Of a DNA stretch of 64,000 bases, positions 1 through 7,795 are shown in pieces. The notes below the pieces were generated by a model. The model had not been told where the DNA came from. It was given only the letters and a program-made list of their open reading frames with translations, and did not search any database. Made by a program: the position numbers and the translations under genes. The first letter of the stretch is position 1, and the number at the start of each line of letters is the position of its first letter. The stretch covers positions 1-64,000 of the forward strand of contig JAFRXL010000043.1 of assembly GCA_017441505.1 (NCBI GenBank), written 5' to 3'. This DNA comes from Ruminococcus sp. Lineage in GTDB: Bacteria; Bacillota; Clostridia; Oscillospirales; Ruminococcaceae.

Positions 1-195
1 GGAAGAAAAATCAAAGAGCCTAAGATCAGTAATATCAATGTCAAATTCAATGGAGATGCGCAGGGCTTCGACCTGTTCATAAAATCGCTGCTGAGCGACT
101 ATCTCCATTCGGGTGATGTAGACAAATCTCCACTGAAAGATGTTGTTGATAAGGTCGAAATTTCGAGCGAAAAGGAAAAATCAGTAGACTTCTGA
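1..195 (+). CDS. C-terminal part of small hypothetical protein (paralogue of next gene)
   Basis: The reading frame is open from the first base and ends at TGA 193-195, so the start lies outside the window. The visible 64 residues contain the pattern KEPKI-x-N and a FNGD ... F-x-LFI-x-SLLSDYL block. The same block recurs in the next gene (269-565), so the two are tandem paralogues. I do not recognise the family and see no transmembrane segment. Its position just ahead of a serine recombinase suggests it belongs to a mobile element. Confidence 0.7.
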   Translation, partial: GRKIKEPKISNINVKFNGDAQGFDLFIKSLLSDYLHSGDVDKSPLKDVVDKVEISSEKEKSVDF

Positions 196-268
196 GAAGG
201 TCTGTGGTATGGTGTGTCGTAGCACCAACCGAGGTGCTGCGACTGCCAAAACGAATGGAGGTATAAAA

Positions 269-565
269 ATGAAATCATCAGCATTAAACAAAATGGAATC
301 CTGTGACCGTGACGAGAGCATCATACAGGCTCCGCAGCAGATACGTCTTGACTATGTCGAGCAGAACGACGATGACACAGGAGGCATAACGCTTGGAGAA
401 GAAGCGTCATACGGCAGAGTCAAGGAGCCGAGAATCAGAAATGTCATCGCCAGATTCAACGGCGACCGTGAGAGCTTCGAGCTGTTCATCAGGTCGCTTC
501 TGAGCGATTATCTTCACGCAGCCGAGGTTGAAAAGAGCTCGGCAGGAAAGGAGGCAGATGAATGA
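269..565 (+). CDS. Small hypothetical protein, paralogue of preceding gene
   Basis: This encodes a 98-residue acidic protein. ATG 269 is chosen because GGAGG lies seven bases upstream; an in-frame extension to 209 has no ribosome site. Residues ~49-81 repeat the KEP(R/K)I ... FNGD ... LF-x-SLLSDYL block of the preceding gene, while the first ~45 residues (polar, D/E/Q rich) are visible only here. Its TGA overlaps ATG 562 as ATGA, so it is probably translationally coupled to the recombinase. Function is unknown; co-occurrence with the recombinase suggests an accessory role in a mobile element. Confidence 0.75.
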   Translation: MKSSALNKMESCDRDESIIQAPQQIRLDYVEQNDDDTGGITLGEEASYGRVKEPRIRNVIARFNGDRESFELFIRSLLSDYLHAAEVEKSSAGKEADE

Positions 566-2136
566 AAGCATGGTTATATTACTGACTGTCACGCGACGAG
601 GACGCCGAGATGAACAGCCTTCAGAATCAGCGCCAGATACTTGTTGACTATGCAGAGCAGCACGGCTACGAAATATCGGGCGAGAGCTTCGACGACAACG
701 TATCAGGTATGACATTTGAACGAAAGGGACTTCATCAGATAGAGCTCGCGGTCGAAGACGGCAAAGTCGACGTCCTGCTGGTCAAGGACTTGTCCCGACT
801 TGGCAGACACCGAACACGCACGGCACTGTTCATCGACTACCTGCGCGAGAACAATGTCAAAGTGTACTCGGTGACAGAGGGCATAGACTCCTCGAATGAG
901 AATGACGATATGATAATCGGATTCAAGCAGCTTGTGAATGATTTCTACGCTAAGGATATCGGCAAGAAGGTGCGAACAGGCATACGTCAGAAGCAGAAAA
1001 CAGGCATGACCGTAAATCTGCCAATGGGTTACTACAAGGACAGGAATACAGGCGAGGTGCTTGTCGATGAAACGGCAGCGGCGATAGTCAGGGAGATATT
1101 TGAAAAGTTCTTCGCAGGCTACGGACTCAGTACAATAGCGAAAGACTTCAACCGCCGCGGCATAAAGTCGCCGGAATACTTCTCCCACAGGAAGAAAAAT
1201 CCGCGACATACTGAGGTTGCGAGAAAGTTCCTGTGGGTGCAGACCTCAGTCAAGCGTATAATTCAGAACGAGGCGTACACAGGAACACTTGTCAACCACA
1301 AGACTGTGACATCAAAAATCTATAAGACCGTGGACGTCATTCCGCCCGAGGAACAGTACCGCCACGAAAACTTCATGCCTGCGATAATTGACCGCGAGAC
1401 ATTCAACCAGGCACAGGTGCTTCTCGAGAGCAGACTCAGGAGCGGTGTCCGTGCTAAGTTCGGAAACACTATCCACAGATACTGCGGTATGATAAAATGT
1501 GCCGAGTGCGGAGCAAACTTCATTGCCAAGAAGCGGACAGTCGCAGGGAAGTCGTGGGTGGAGTACACCTGCAACAGCAACCACCGTTACGGCAACGAAT
1601 ACTGCACCGCTCACACTATCCGCGAGACTCAGCTTGACGAGATTATCCACACGGAGCTTGTAATGCTCCGTCAGGAGATACTGGATTCCAGTCAGAAGTA
1701 CGACGAGATAGTCAGGGAGTGGAACAAAAAGAAGCCGAAGTACGATAAAATGATAAAGGACTACACCGAGAAGATAGCCAATCTCAAGGTCCAGATTGAA
1801 CAGGTGATCATTGAGCGAATCAATGACCGCGAACACGCCAAGATCTACAACTCAATGATCGAAAAGCGTGAAACTGAGATAGCGGAGCTGACGCAGAAGA
1901 TAGAGGATTGCAGGAAGTTCGACGAACTCAGCAAGAAGCGCCGCGACGAACTGATGTCCACAGCAGAGCTGCTCGACGAGGTGCTCCTCGAACCGTACAT
2001 CTCGGATGCAAATATGCGTCTGCTCGTTCGGAAGATAAACGTCCACGAAAACGAGGACGGAAGCCTTGATGTAACACTTGAATTCAACGGTGACTTCAAG
2101 GATTCAAGTACGGTGTGCTTTGAGATCAATGATTAA
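562..2136 (+). pseudogene. Large serine recombinase with in-frame TGA at the catalytic Arg codon
   Basis: Starting at ATG 562 (ATGA overlap with the upstream gene) the frame reads MKAWLYY, stop TGA (583-585), then LSRDEDAEMNSLQNQRQIL. Serine recombinases begin Y-x-R-x-S, so TGA replaces the catalytic Arg (one C-to-T change from CGA) just before the nucleophilic Ser. The next ATG, 610, gives 508 residues without that Ser. Downstream everything is intact: the resolvase core, the recombinase domain, a zinc ribbon (CAEC ... C-x(9)-C) near residue 300, a coiled coil (about 350-440) and a C-terminal tail. The family excises or integrates transposons and ICEs. Unless the TGA is read through or is a sequencing error, this copy is catalytically dead. 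Confidence 0.8.
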
Positions 2137-2147
2137 AAACAGCGAAA

Positions 2148-2167
2148 GCCGCAGGGAGACCTGCGGC
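2148..2167 (+). terminator. Hairpin after recombinase gene
   Basis: GCCGCAGG - 4 nt - CCTGCGGC makes a perfect 8-bp stem 11 bases after the recombinase stop. It is followed by AAAATTTG rather than a clean T run, so it is a weak intrinsic terminator at best. The same two 8-base arms occur at 4634-4653, on the other side of the next gene. Confidence 0.55.
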
Positions 2168-2228
2168 AAAATTTGTTAATAAACAGCTGATTCAATTTGA
2201 TTCAAAAGAACGTGAAATCAGTGACATA

Positions 2229-2257
2229 TTGTCATATGAGCAAAATTATGATATAAT
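2229..2257 (+). promoter_or_regulatory. Promoter of zinc-ribbon nuclease gene
   Basis: TTGTCA (2229-2234) and TATAAT (2252-2257) are separated by 17 bp, a strong sigma-A type promoter 32 bp before the ATG. The gene therefore has its own transcription, independent of the recombinase. Confidence 0.75.
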
Positions 2258-2289
2258 ATTATTAAAGCACATTGAGACGAGGTGGGGAT

Positions 2290-4602
2290 ATGACTAAACT
2301 TGAAAGAGGTATAAATGATCTTCAAACTACCAATCCCGAAGTAGCTAGAGAATGGAATTACGACAAAAACGGAGATTTACAACCATCAGATGTACTTCCT
2401 GGCTCACATAAGAAGGTATGGTGGAAGTGTCAGGAAGGACATGAATGGGAAGCAATTATAAGAGACAGGGTTGAGGGGAAGCCATGTCCCTACTGTTCGA
2501 ATTATAAGGTTCTTTCTGGTTTTAATGATTTAGCTACTGTTAATCCTGAAGTGGCAGCAGAGTGGAACTATGAAAAGAATGGTGATCTTACTCCTGCCCA
2601 GGTAAAGTATAGTGCAAACGCTAAAGTATGGTGGAAATGTGCGAATGGTCATGAATGGGAAGCTTATGTATTTAATAGGAGTAAAGGACACGGTTGTCCG
2701 TATTGTTGCAATTTCTCAGTATTAACTGGCTATAATGATTTAGCGACAACAAATCCTGAATTGCTTCAAGAATGGAATTTCGATAGAAATGGAGCATTAA
2801 AGCCGTCAGATGTGCTTGCGGGTTCACACAAAAAAGTCTGGTGGAAATGTGCTGAAGGGCATGAATGGATAGCCAAAATACAAAGTAGAGTAAGTGGCTA
2901 TGGGTGTCCATATTGTGCAAATATTGCTGTTTTATCTGGATATAACGATCTCTACACTTATTGTGTTCAAAATCACAGAGTCGACATTATAAATGAATTT
3001 GACGTTGAAAAAAACGGATTTTCCTTGAGAGAAATTATGTCGGGAAGTAAAAGAGAAGTTTGGTGGAGATGTGATAAAGGGCATTCGTATCATGCCTCCG
3101 TTTATCGTCGCCTCAAAGTAGGTTCAGGATGTGGAATATGTAGTCATAATATTCTAATGAAGAATGAAAATGATCTTTTAACTACGAATCCCGAAATAGC
3201 TCAAGAATGGGACTATGATAAAAATGACTGCAATCCAGGTGAGGTTATGGCAGGAAGCAATATAAAAAAATACTGGTTTATTTGCCCTAAAGGACATAGT
3301 TATCAAGCTACACCTTTGAGTAGAAAGAAGGGATCAAATTGTCCAGTATGTGCCATGGAAAAGCATACATCATTCCCAGAGAAGGCGATATTCTTCTATG
3401 TTAAGCAGTATTTTGAGAAAGCAATAGAAAACTATCGTAGTTCTTTCTTGGGAAGAAAAGAACTTGATATTTTTATCCCTGACTTAAAAGTAGCAATTGA
3501 ATATGATGGTGTAGCTTGGCATAAAGATACAGAAAGAGATCTAAAGAAGGATATTGCTTGCCAAAAGCACGGAATTTTATTAATTAGAATAAGAGAAAAT
3601 GGATGCATTGATTATGATAGCGATTCCATTAAAAAATATATTCCACCTTATGATATGCAGCAGTTAAAAGATGCAATTCTTTTCGTTTTTGATTTCCTTA
3701 ATCAGAAATTCAAATTGAGTATTGAAGCTGATATTGATGTTGACAGAGATAGGATAAGCATTATGGAGCGAATGAACCTATCTGAAAAAGAAAACTCAAT
3801 TGCTGAATACTGCCCTAAAATAAAGGAATTTTGGGATTATGATAAAAATGGGAAAATCACACCAGAACAAATTCCTCATGCAAGCTATAAAAAGGTACAT
3901 CTAAAATGTAAAATAGGGCATGAATGGGAAGTTGCTGTAAGTAGTTTTCCTTCACATCCGTGGTGTCCATATTGTTTAGGACGTAGAGCGTTGCCAGGGT
4001 TTAATGATTTGTTTACCACCAACCCAGAACTAATTCCATTATGGTCAAAGAGTAATACAATGAATCCTACCAAGATAAAAAAAGGATGTAATTCAAAGGC
4101 TTTATGGTATTGTCCTGTTTGTGGTGGTGAATATGATATGATAGTTCAAGATAAAGCCAAAGGTAGAGGATGCCCGTACTGTTCTGGACATAGAGTGCTG
4201 AAAGGGTATAATGATTTAGCTACATTATTCCCTGAAATTGCTCTGGACTGGGATTACGAAAAAAACTCACCTTTACTTCCTGATGATGTGGTTAAAGGCT
4301 CAAATAAAACAGTTTGGTGGAAATGCCACGTTTGTGGCTATGAATGGAAAACATCTATCTGTAGCCGAACTGGTAAAAATAAGACAGGCTGTCCTCATTG
4401 TAGTAAATCGAGAATAAATGCAAAATGTGTTGTACAGATGTCGTTAGATGGAACAATCATTGCTGAATATCCAAGTGCAGCTGAAGCTGAAAGACAAACG
4501 GGAATAAAATCAATACATAAAGTATGCAGAGGTGAAGGAAAGACAGCAGGTGGTTTTATATGGAAATATAAGACCGATAATTATGATAAAGAAAAAGAAT
4601 AG
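2290..4602 (+). CDS. Multi-zinc-ribbon protein with embedded PD-(D/E)XK/Vsr-like nuclease and NUMOD-like tail
   Basis: This encodes 770 residues from ATG 2290 (GAGGTGGGG upstream). About eight repeats of ~65 residues each carry N-DL-x-T-x-NPE ... EW-x-Y-x-KNG ... WWKC-x-x-GHEW ... CPYC, the zinc-ribbon pattern of the DUF4379 type. Five precede and three follow a nuclease-like segment at ~360-450, with ELDIFIPD (E391), IEYDG (E404) and WHKD-x-ERD-x-KK, a Vsr/DUF559-style arrangement. The last ~50 residues (Q-x-SLDG-x-II ... S-AAEAE ... GG-FIWKY) resemble NUMOD1, a DNA-binding module of homing endonucleases. The domain reading comes from visible motifs; a role as a homing or defence endonuclease is inferred. 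The gene is more AT-rich than the recombinase before it, which suggests separate acquisition. Confidence 0.8.
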   Translation: MTKLERGINDLQTTNPEVAREWNYDKNGDLQPSDVLPGSHKKVWWKCQEGHEWEAIIRDRVEGKPCPYCSNYKVLSGFNDLATVNPEVAAEWNYEKNGDLTPAQVKYSANAKVWWKCANGHEWEAYVFNRSKGHGCPYCCNFSVLTGYNDLATTNPELLQEWNFDRNGALKPSDVLAGSHKKVWWKCAEGHEWIAKIQSRVSGYGCPYCANIAVLSGYNDLYTYCVQNHRVDIINEFDVEKNGFSLREIMSGSKREVWWRCDKGHSYHASVYRRLKVGSGCGICSHNILMKNENDLLTTNPEIAQEWDYDKNDCNPGEVMAGSNIKKYWFICPKGHSYQATPLSRKKGSNCPVCAMEKHTSFPEKAIFFYVKQYFEKAIENYRSSFLGRKELDIFIPDLKVAIEYDGVAWHKDTERDLKKDIACQKHGILLIRIRENGCIDYDSDSIKKYIPPYDMQQLKDAILFVFDFLNQKFKLSIEADIDVDRDRISIMERMNLSEKENSIAEYCPKIKEFWDYDKNGKITPEQIPHASYKKVHLKCKIGHEWEVAVSSFPSHPWCPYCLGRRALPGFNDLFTTNPELIPLWSKSNTMNPTKIKKGCNSKALWYCPVCGGEYDMIVQDKAKGRGCPYCSGHRVLKGYNDLATLFPEIALDWDYEKNSPLLPDDVVKGSNKTVWWKCHVCGYEWKTSICSRTGKNKTGCPHCSKSRINAKCVVQMSLDGTIIAEYPSAAEAERQTGIKSIHKVCRGEGKTAGGFIWKYKTDNYDKEKE

Positions 4603-4633
4603 TGTTGTTTCTATAATGAATCGTAAAGTCAAA

Positions 4634-4653
4634 GCCGCAGGTCTACCTGCGGC
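4634..4653 (+). terminator. Hairpin after zinc-ribbon nuclease gene
   Basis: GCCGCAGG - TCTA - CCTGCGGC, 31 bases after the stop, followed by TATTCTATTTG. It is a likely terminator and has the same stem as the hairpin at 2148-2167. Confidence 0.55.
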
Positions 4654-4737
4654 TATTCTATTTGTCGGCATACACATGAAATACACGTTTTGTGTCTCAT
4701 TACCTGGTACCAAGATAGGAATAGAAGAGAGCAAAAG

Positions 4738-4763
4738 AAAAAAGCCCGAATAATCGGACTTTT
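4738..4763 (-). terminator. Terminator of tRNA-Leu
   Basis: On the minus strand AGTCCGA - TTAT - TCGGGCT is followed by a run of T, directly after the encoded CCA of the tRNA. Confidence 0.75.
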
Positions 4764-4767
4764 TGAA

Positions 4768-4852
4768 TGGTGCGGGTGACAGGACTTGAACCTGCACACC
4801 TCTCGGTACAAGAACCTAAATCTTGCGTGTCTGCCAATTTCACCACACCCGC
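4768..4852 (-). tRNA. tRNA-Leu (anticodon TAG)
   Basis: On the minus strand the gene starts GCGGGTGTGGTGAAATTGG and ends with an encoded CCA (4768-4770). The anticodon stem CAAGA/TCTTG encloses the loop TTTAGGT, giving anticodon TAG. A variable arm (TGTACCGAGAGGTGT region) and a T-arm with loop TTCAAGT are present. The acceptor stem GCGGGTG/CACCCGC is perfect. A new-looking promoter (TTGGCA, 17 bp, TAATTT on the minus strand) lies just upstream. The gene's probable original promoter lies about 230 bp away at 5081-5109, beyond two extra copies of its 5' half. Confidence 0.95.
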
Positions 4853-4926
4853 ATATTAAATTATGACTGTCGAATTGAACTGCCAACAGTGGACAGTTTT
4901 ATAAATCCAATGACGTAGCGTGAACG

Positions 4927-4961
4927 AAATCTGACGTGTCTGCCAATTTCACCACACCCGC
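4927..4961 (-). repeat. tRNA-Leu 5'-half fragment, copy 2
   Basis: These 35 bases match tRNA-Leu positions 4818-4852 (acceptor 5' strand, D-arm, 5' side of the anticodon stem-loop) with two mismatches. Homology stops in the anticodon loop. The sequence beyond it (ACGTAGCGTGAACG, 4913-4926) is shared with copy 3, which looks like an element end. It is read as an attachment-site remnant. Confidence 0.75.
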
Positions 4962-5030
4962 ATATTAAATTTTAGTTGATTTTGCACAATAGAACTGTTG
5001 CCTTATAATTCCAATAACGTAGCGTGAACG

Positions 5031-5065
5031 AAATCTTGCGTGTCTGCCAATTTCACCACACCCGC
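5031..5065 (-). repeat. tRNA-Leu 5'-half fragment, copy 3 (next to original promoter)
   Basis: These 35 bases are identical to 4818-4852 of tRNA-Leu. The copy abuts the same ACGTAGCGTGAACG junction as copy 2 (here at 5017-5030). It lies directly downstream of a strong promoter, so it is probably the native tRNA 5' half left behind by integration. Confidence 0.8.
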
Positions 5066-5080
5066 ACAAACAACAGTATA

Positions 5081-5109
5081 ATTATACCTCAAATGGCTGG
5101 ATTTGTCAA
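5081..5109 (-). promoter_or_regulatory. Original tRNA-Leu promoter
   Basis: On the minus strand TTGACA (5109-5104), 17 bp, TATAAT (5086-5081). Transcription from here crosses both tRNA fragments before reaching the intact tRNA. Confidence 0.8.
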
Positions 5110-5121
5110 GGGGTATAGTGA

Positions 5122-5148
5122 GAAAAAATGAGGAGCAAAAAGCTCCTC
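5122..5148 (-). terminator. Terminator of the 5150-5641 gene
   Basis: The perfect stem GAGGAGC/GCTCCTC (5130-5148) is followed on the minus strand by ATTTTTTCTC, immediately after the stop codon at 5150. Confidence 0.85.
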
Positions 5149-5149
5149 A

Positions 5150-5641
5150 TTATGCATTATTATCGTTATTTTTTTCAGTGGATTCAACATTTTCCTCAGC
5201 AGGAGCAGGGGACTTATCATCACTATTTTTTTCATTAGCCGCATTTTCCTTAGACTCCTGAGCTTTAGGAGCATCCAGCTCATTTTTAGGTTCATCTTTT
5301 TTTGCAGAGTCATTATTAGCAGCTTCATTTTTAGCAGACTTATCATCGTTATTCTGTTTAGAAGCTTCCTTTTCTTTTTCGGCACGATCACCAGCTGACT
5401 CTATATAAATATCCTCATCTGCAAGGCTTCCAACGAAATTGAGCTGTTTAACAGGGATTCTTTTTAATGGAGAATAAATGAAGCTATTGCAGGAATAGTT
5501 TGGGTCAACGAGACCTTTTTTCTCACAGAGGATCTTATTACCTGCATTAGTACGTTTACCGTGCTGACAATAATCACATTTAGCAGGGATCTTTTTATCA
5601 AAATATTTAACGCCGGTCTGGAAGATGGATAAAATGCCCAT
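5150..5641 (-). CDS. Hypothetical protein with Cys cluster and long charged C-terminal tail
   Basis: This encodes 163 residues. ATG 5641 is preferred because GAGGTGATC precedes it; a GTG nine bases upstream lies inside that site. Residues ~1-75 look folded and hold C-x-x-C (CDYC) and two later Cys (LC-x-KKG, NYSC), possibly a metal site. From ~85 to the end the chain is a low-complexity run rich in K, E, N, D, A and S, probably disordered. I do not recognise the family. It sits alone between tRNA-Leu and the hydrogenase-maturation operon. Confidence 0.8.
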   Translation of the reverse strand: MGILSIFQTGVKYFDKKIPAKCDYCQHGKRTNAGNKILCEKKGLVDPNYSCNSFIYSPLKRIPVKQLNFVGSLADEDIYIESAGDRAEKEKEASKQNNDDKSAKNEAANNDSAKKDEPKNELDAPKAQESKENAANEKNSDDKSPAPAEENVESTEKNNDNNA

Positions 5642-5841
5642 TCTGATCACCTCAAAAATTTAATCTTATAATATTATAACACAGTAAAAATGATTTGTCC
5701 AGTGTTTTTTAGCGAAAATATATATTTTTTAAAAGGATATTTTAGATTTTGTTGACTTTGTATAAATAGTTAAAAAGAATTTGTGCGTAATGAATGATAG
5801 AATATGAACTCTATTTGTTATATAGTACAAACAAGTTGAGT

Positions 5842-5870
5842 TTGACTTTAGTTCATTTTTGTGTTAGAAT
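5842..5870 (+). promoter_or_regulatory. Promoter of the hydG operon
   Basis: TTGACT (5842-5847), 17 bp, TAGAAT (5865-5870). Transcription would start near 5877, exactly at the first structured base of the leader described next. Confidence 0.75.
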
Positions 5871-5877
5871 TATAAAA

Positions 5878-6033
5878 GCGGAGATCAGGATTTATTCTGA
5901 TCTTGGCTGAATAAAAATGAGTATGTTTTCGGACAATAGGGTGAAAACTCTGTTATCGGATGGCAGTAAGTATAATTGTATAGAAATTACAAGTGTATAG
6001 CTCCGTCCGTATGACTATGGACGGAGTTTTTAT
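5878..6033 (+). promoter_or_regulatory. Structured 5' leader with intrinsic terminator (candidate riboswitch/attenuator)
   Basis: About 155 nt of leader end in a strong terminator, CTCCGTCC (6001-6008) / GGACGGAG (6019-6026) then TTTTT. Upstream hairpins are GATCAG/CTGATC (5883-5902) and GACAATAG with CTGTTATC (one mismatch). The first bases of the transcript, CGGAG (5879-5883), can pair with CTCCG (6001-6005) in the 5' arm of the terminator. Closing such a P1 would break the terminator. That logic fits a riboswitch or attenuator controlling hydrogenase maturation. I could not match it to a known class. Confidence 0.6.
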
Positions 6034-6048
6034 ATTTAAGGAGGGAAA

Positions 6049-6297
6049 ATGGGCGAAAAAAGGATTGCCGTCGCAGCCATAGTGATCGACGAGCAGGATG
6101 CGTCAGTAGAGGTAAATAAGGTGCTCCATGATTATAACAGTATTATTATAGGAAGAATGGGGATACCCTATAAAGAGCGGGGAATATCGCTCATATCAGT
6201 GGCACTTGATGCTGAACCGGATAAAATAAGCAGTCTGACCGGAAGGCTCGGACAGATAGCAGGAGTATCCGTGAAAGCTGCAATATCAAAGAAATGA
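6049..6297 (+). CDS. Putative iron-only hydrogenase system regulator (TM1266 family)
   Basis: This encodes 82 residues from ATG 6049 with AAGGAGG seven bases upstream. The sequence (RIAVAAIVID at the start, NKVLHDYNSIIIGRMGIPY, then GISLISVALDAE and LTGRLGQIAGVSVKA) matches the small ferredoxin-fold proteins of the TM1266 family, related to the NikR C-terminal (ACT-like) domain and habitually found beside [FeFe]-hydrogenase maturases. It has no DNA-binding domain, so 'regulator' is a family label rather than a demonstrated role. It is 10 bases from hydG in the same transcript. Confidence 0.85.
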   Translation: MGEKRIAVAAIVIDEQDASVEVNKVLHDYNSIIIGRMGIPYKERGISLISVALDAEPDKISSLTGRLGQIAGVSVKAAISKK

Positions 6298-6307
6298 GGA
6301 ATAGAAA

Positions 6308-7759
6308 ATGTATAATATGAAATCGCTCAAGGCAGAGGAGTTCATCAACCATGAGGAGATACTTGAGACACTTGAGTATGCTGAGAAGAACAAGAACAAT
6401 CACGAGCTGATCGAGCAGATACTTGAAAAAGCAGCTCCGAAGAAGACCGGCAGGGGAGTTGAATGTGCAGGACTTAGTCACCGTGAAGCAAGTGTGCTTC
6501 TTGCCTGTGACGATCCGGAAGTAGTTGAGAAGATATATGCTCTTGCAAGACAGATAAAGGAGGCATTTTACGGTGACAGAATAGTAATGTTTGCACCTCT
6601 TTATCTTTCAAATTACTGTGTGAATCAGTGCGTATACTGTCCTTACCATTTAAAGAACAAGGAGATTCCGAGAAAGAAGCTCACACAGGAAGAGGTCAAG
6701 CAGGAGGTTATCGCTCTGCAGGATATGGGACACAAGAGACTTGCCATTGAAGCAGGTGAAGACCCTGTAAACAATCCTATCGAGTATATACTTGACTGCA
6801 TTAATACTATTTACTCCATAAAGCATAAGAACGGAGCTATCAGACGAGTAAATGTAAATATTGCAGCTACAACAGTTGAAAACTACAAGAAGCTCCACGA
6901 TGCCGGAATAGGTACATATATCCTTTTCCAGGAGACATACCATAAGGAGAGTTACGAGAAGCTTCATCCGGCTGGACCTAAGCATGATTACGCATACCAC
7001 ACAGAGGCTATGGACAGAGCTATGGAGGGCGGCATAGATGATGTAGGTCTCGGAGTTCTTTTCGGTCTTGATATGTACAAATACGAGTTTGCCGGTATAC
7101 TCATGCACGCTGAGCACCTTGAAGCTGTCCACGGAGTAGGTCCGCATACAATCAGTGTACCAAGAGTTAAAAAGGCATCTGACATCGACCCGAACGTTTT
7201 TGACAACAGCATTGACGATGACACATTTGCAAAGATAATCGCTTGTATAAGAATAGCTGTACCGTATACAGGTATGATAATTTCGACCCGTGAGAATGAG
7301 ACTTGCCGTGAAAAAGTTATGGGACTTGGTATCTCACAGATCTCCGGCGGTTCGAGAACATCTGTCGGCGGCTACGCTGGATATACTCCTGAGGAAAGAC
7401 CTCACGACACAGAGCAGTTCGACGTTTCAGACCAGCGTTCACTTGATGAAGTTGTTAAGTGGCTCATGGATCTTGGCTATATACCGTCATTCTGTACTGC
7501 TTGTTACAGAGAAGGCAGAACAGGTGACCGCTTTATGGCACTTTGTAAAGTCGGACAGATACAGAACTGCTGTCACCCAAATGCACTCATGACATTACAG
7601 GAATATCTCACAGACTATGCTTCTCCTGAGACACGCAAAGTAGGTGAGGCACTTATAGCTCGTGAGATACAGAATGTACCTGATGAAAAGAGAAGACAGA
7701 GAGCTATTGATTATCTTGAAGAGATCAAGAACGAAGGCAAAAGAGACTTCCGTTTCTGA
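6308..7759 (+). CDS. hydG: [FeFe] hydrogenase H-cluster radical SAM maturase HydG
   Basis: The 483-residue product is the usual HydG length. HydG is a radical SAM tyrosine lyase that makes the CO and CN ligands for the H-cluster. The radical-SAM motif C-x3-C-x2-C is at residues 104-111 (YCVNQCVYC). The C-terminal auxiliary-cluster region is visible as FCTACYREGRTGDRF ... CHPNALMTLQEYL. ATG 6308 has GAGGA eight bases upstream. It is co-transcribed with the TM1266-like gene. HydE and HydF are not in the window. The likely client is the HydA encoded at 34441-36189. Confidence 0.97.
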   Translation: MYNMKSLKAEEFINHEEILETLEYAEKNKNNHELIEQILEKAAPKKTGRGVECAGLSHREASVLLACDDPEVVEKIYALARQIKEAFYGDRIVMFAPLYLSNYCVNQCVYCPYHLKNKEIPRKKLTQEEVKQEVIALQDMGHKRLAIEAGEDPVNNPIEYILDCINTIYSIKHKNGAIRRVNVNIAATTVENYKKLHDAGIGTYILFQETYHKESYEKLHPAGPKHDYAYHTEAMDRAMEGGIDDVGLGVLFGLDMYKYEFAGILMHAEHLEAVHGVGPHTISVPRVKKASDIDPNVFDNSIDDDTFAKIIACIRIAVPYTGMIISTRENETCREKVMGLGISQISGGSRTSVGGYAGYTPEERPHDTEQFDVSDQRSLDEVVKWLMDLGYIPSFCTACYREGRTGDRFMALCKVGQIQNCCHPNALMTLQEYLTDYASPETRKVGEALIAREIQNVPDEKRRQRAIDYLEEIKNEGKRDFRF

Positions 7760-7795
7760 TAAATTGGATTTATTATTACTTGGGGAATAAATATC

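Noticed and set aside
583-585. Selenocysteine or other recoding of TGA in the recombinase
   Set aside because: The codon stands at a conserved Arg, not Cys, no SECIS-like hairpin follows, and a single C-to-T change explains it.
4532-4753. 73-residue frame after the zinc-ribbon nuclease
   Set aside because: It overlaps the end of the nuclease gene and two hairpins; no ribosome site and no recognisable content.
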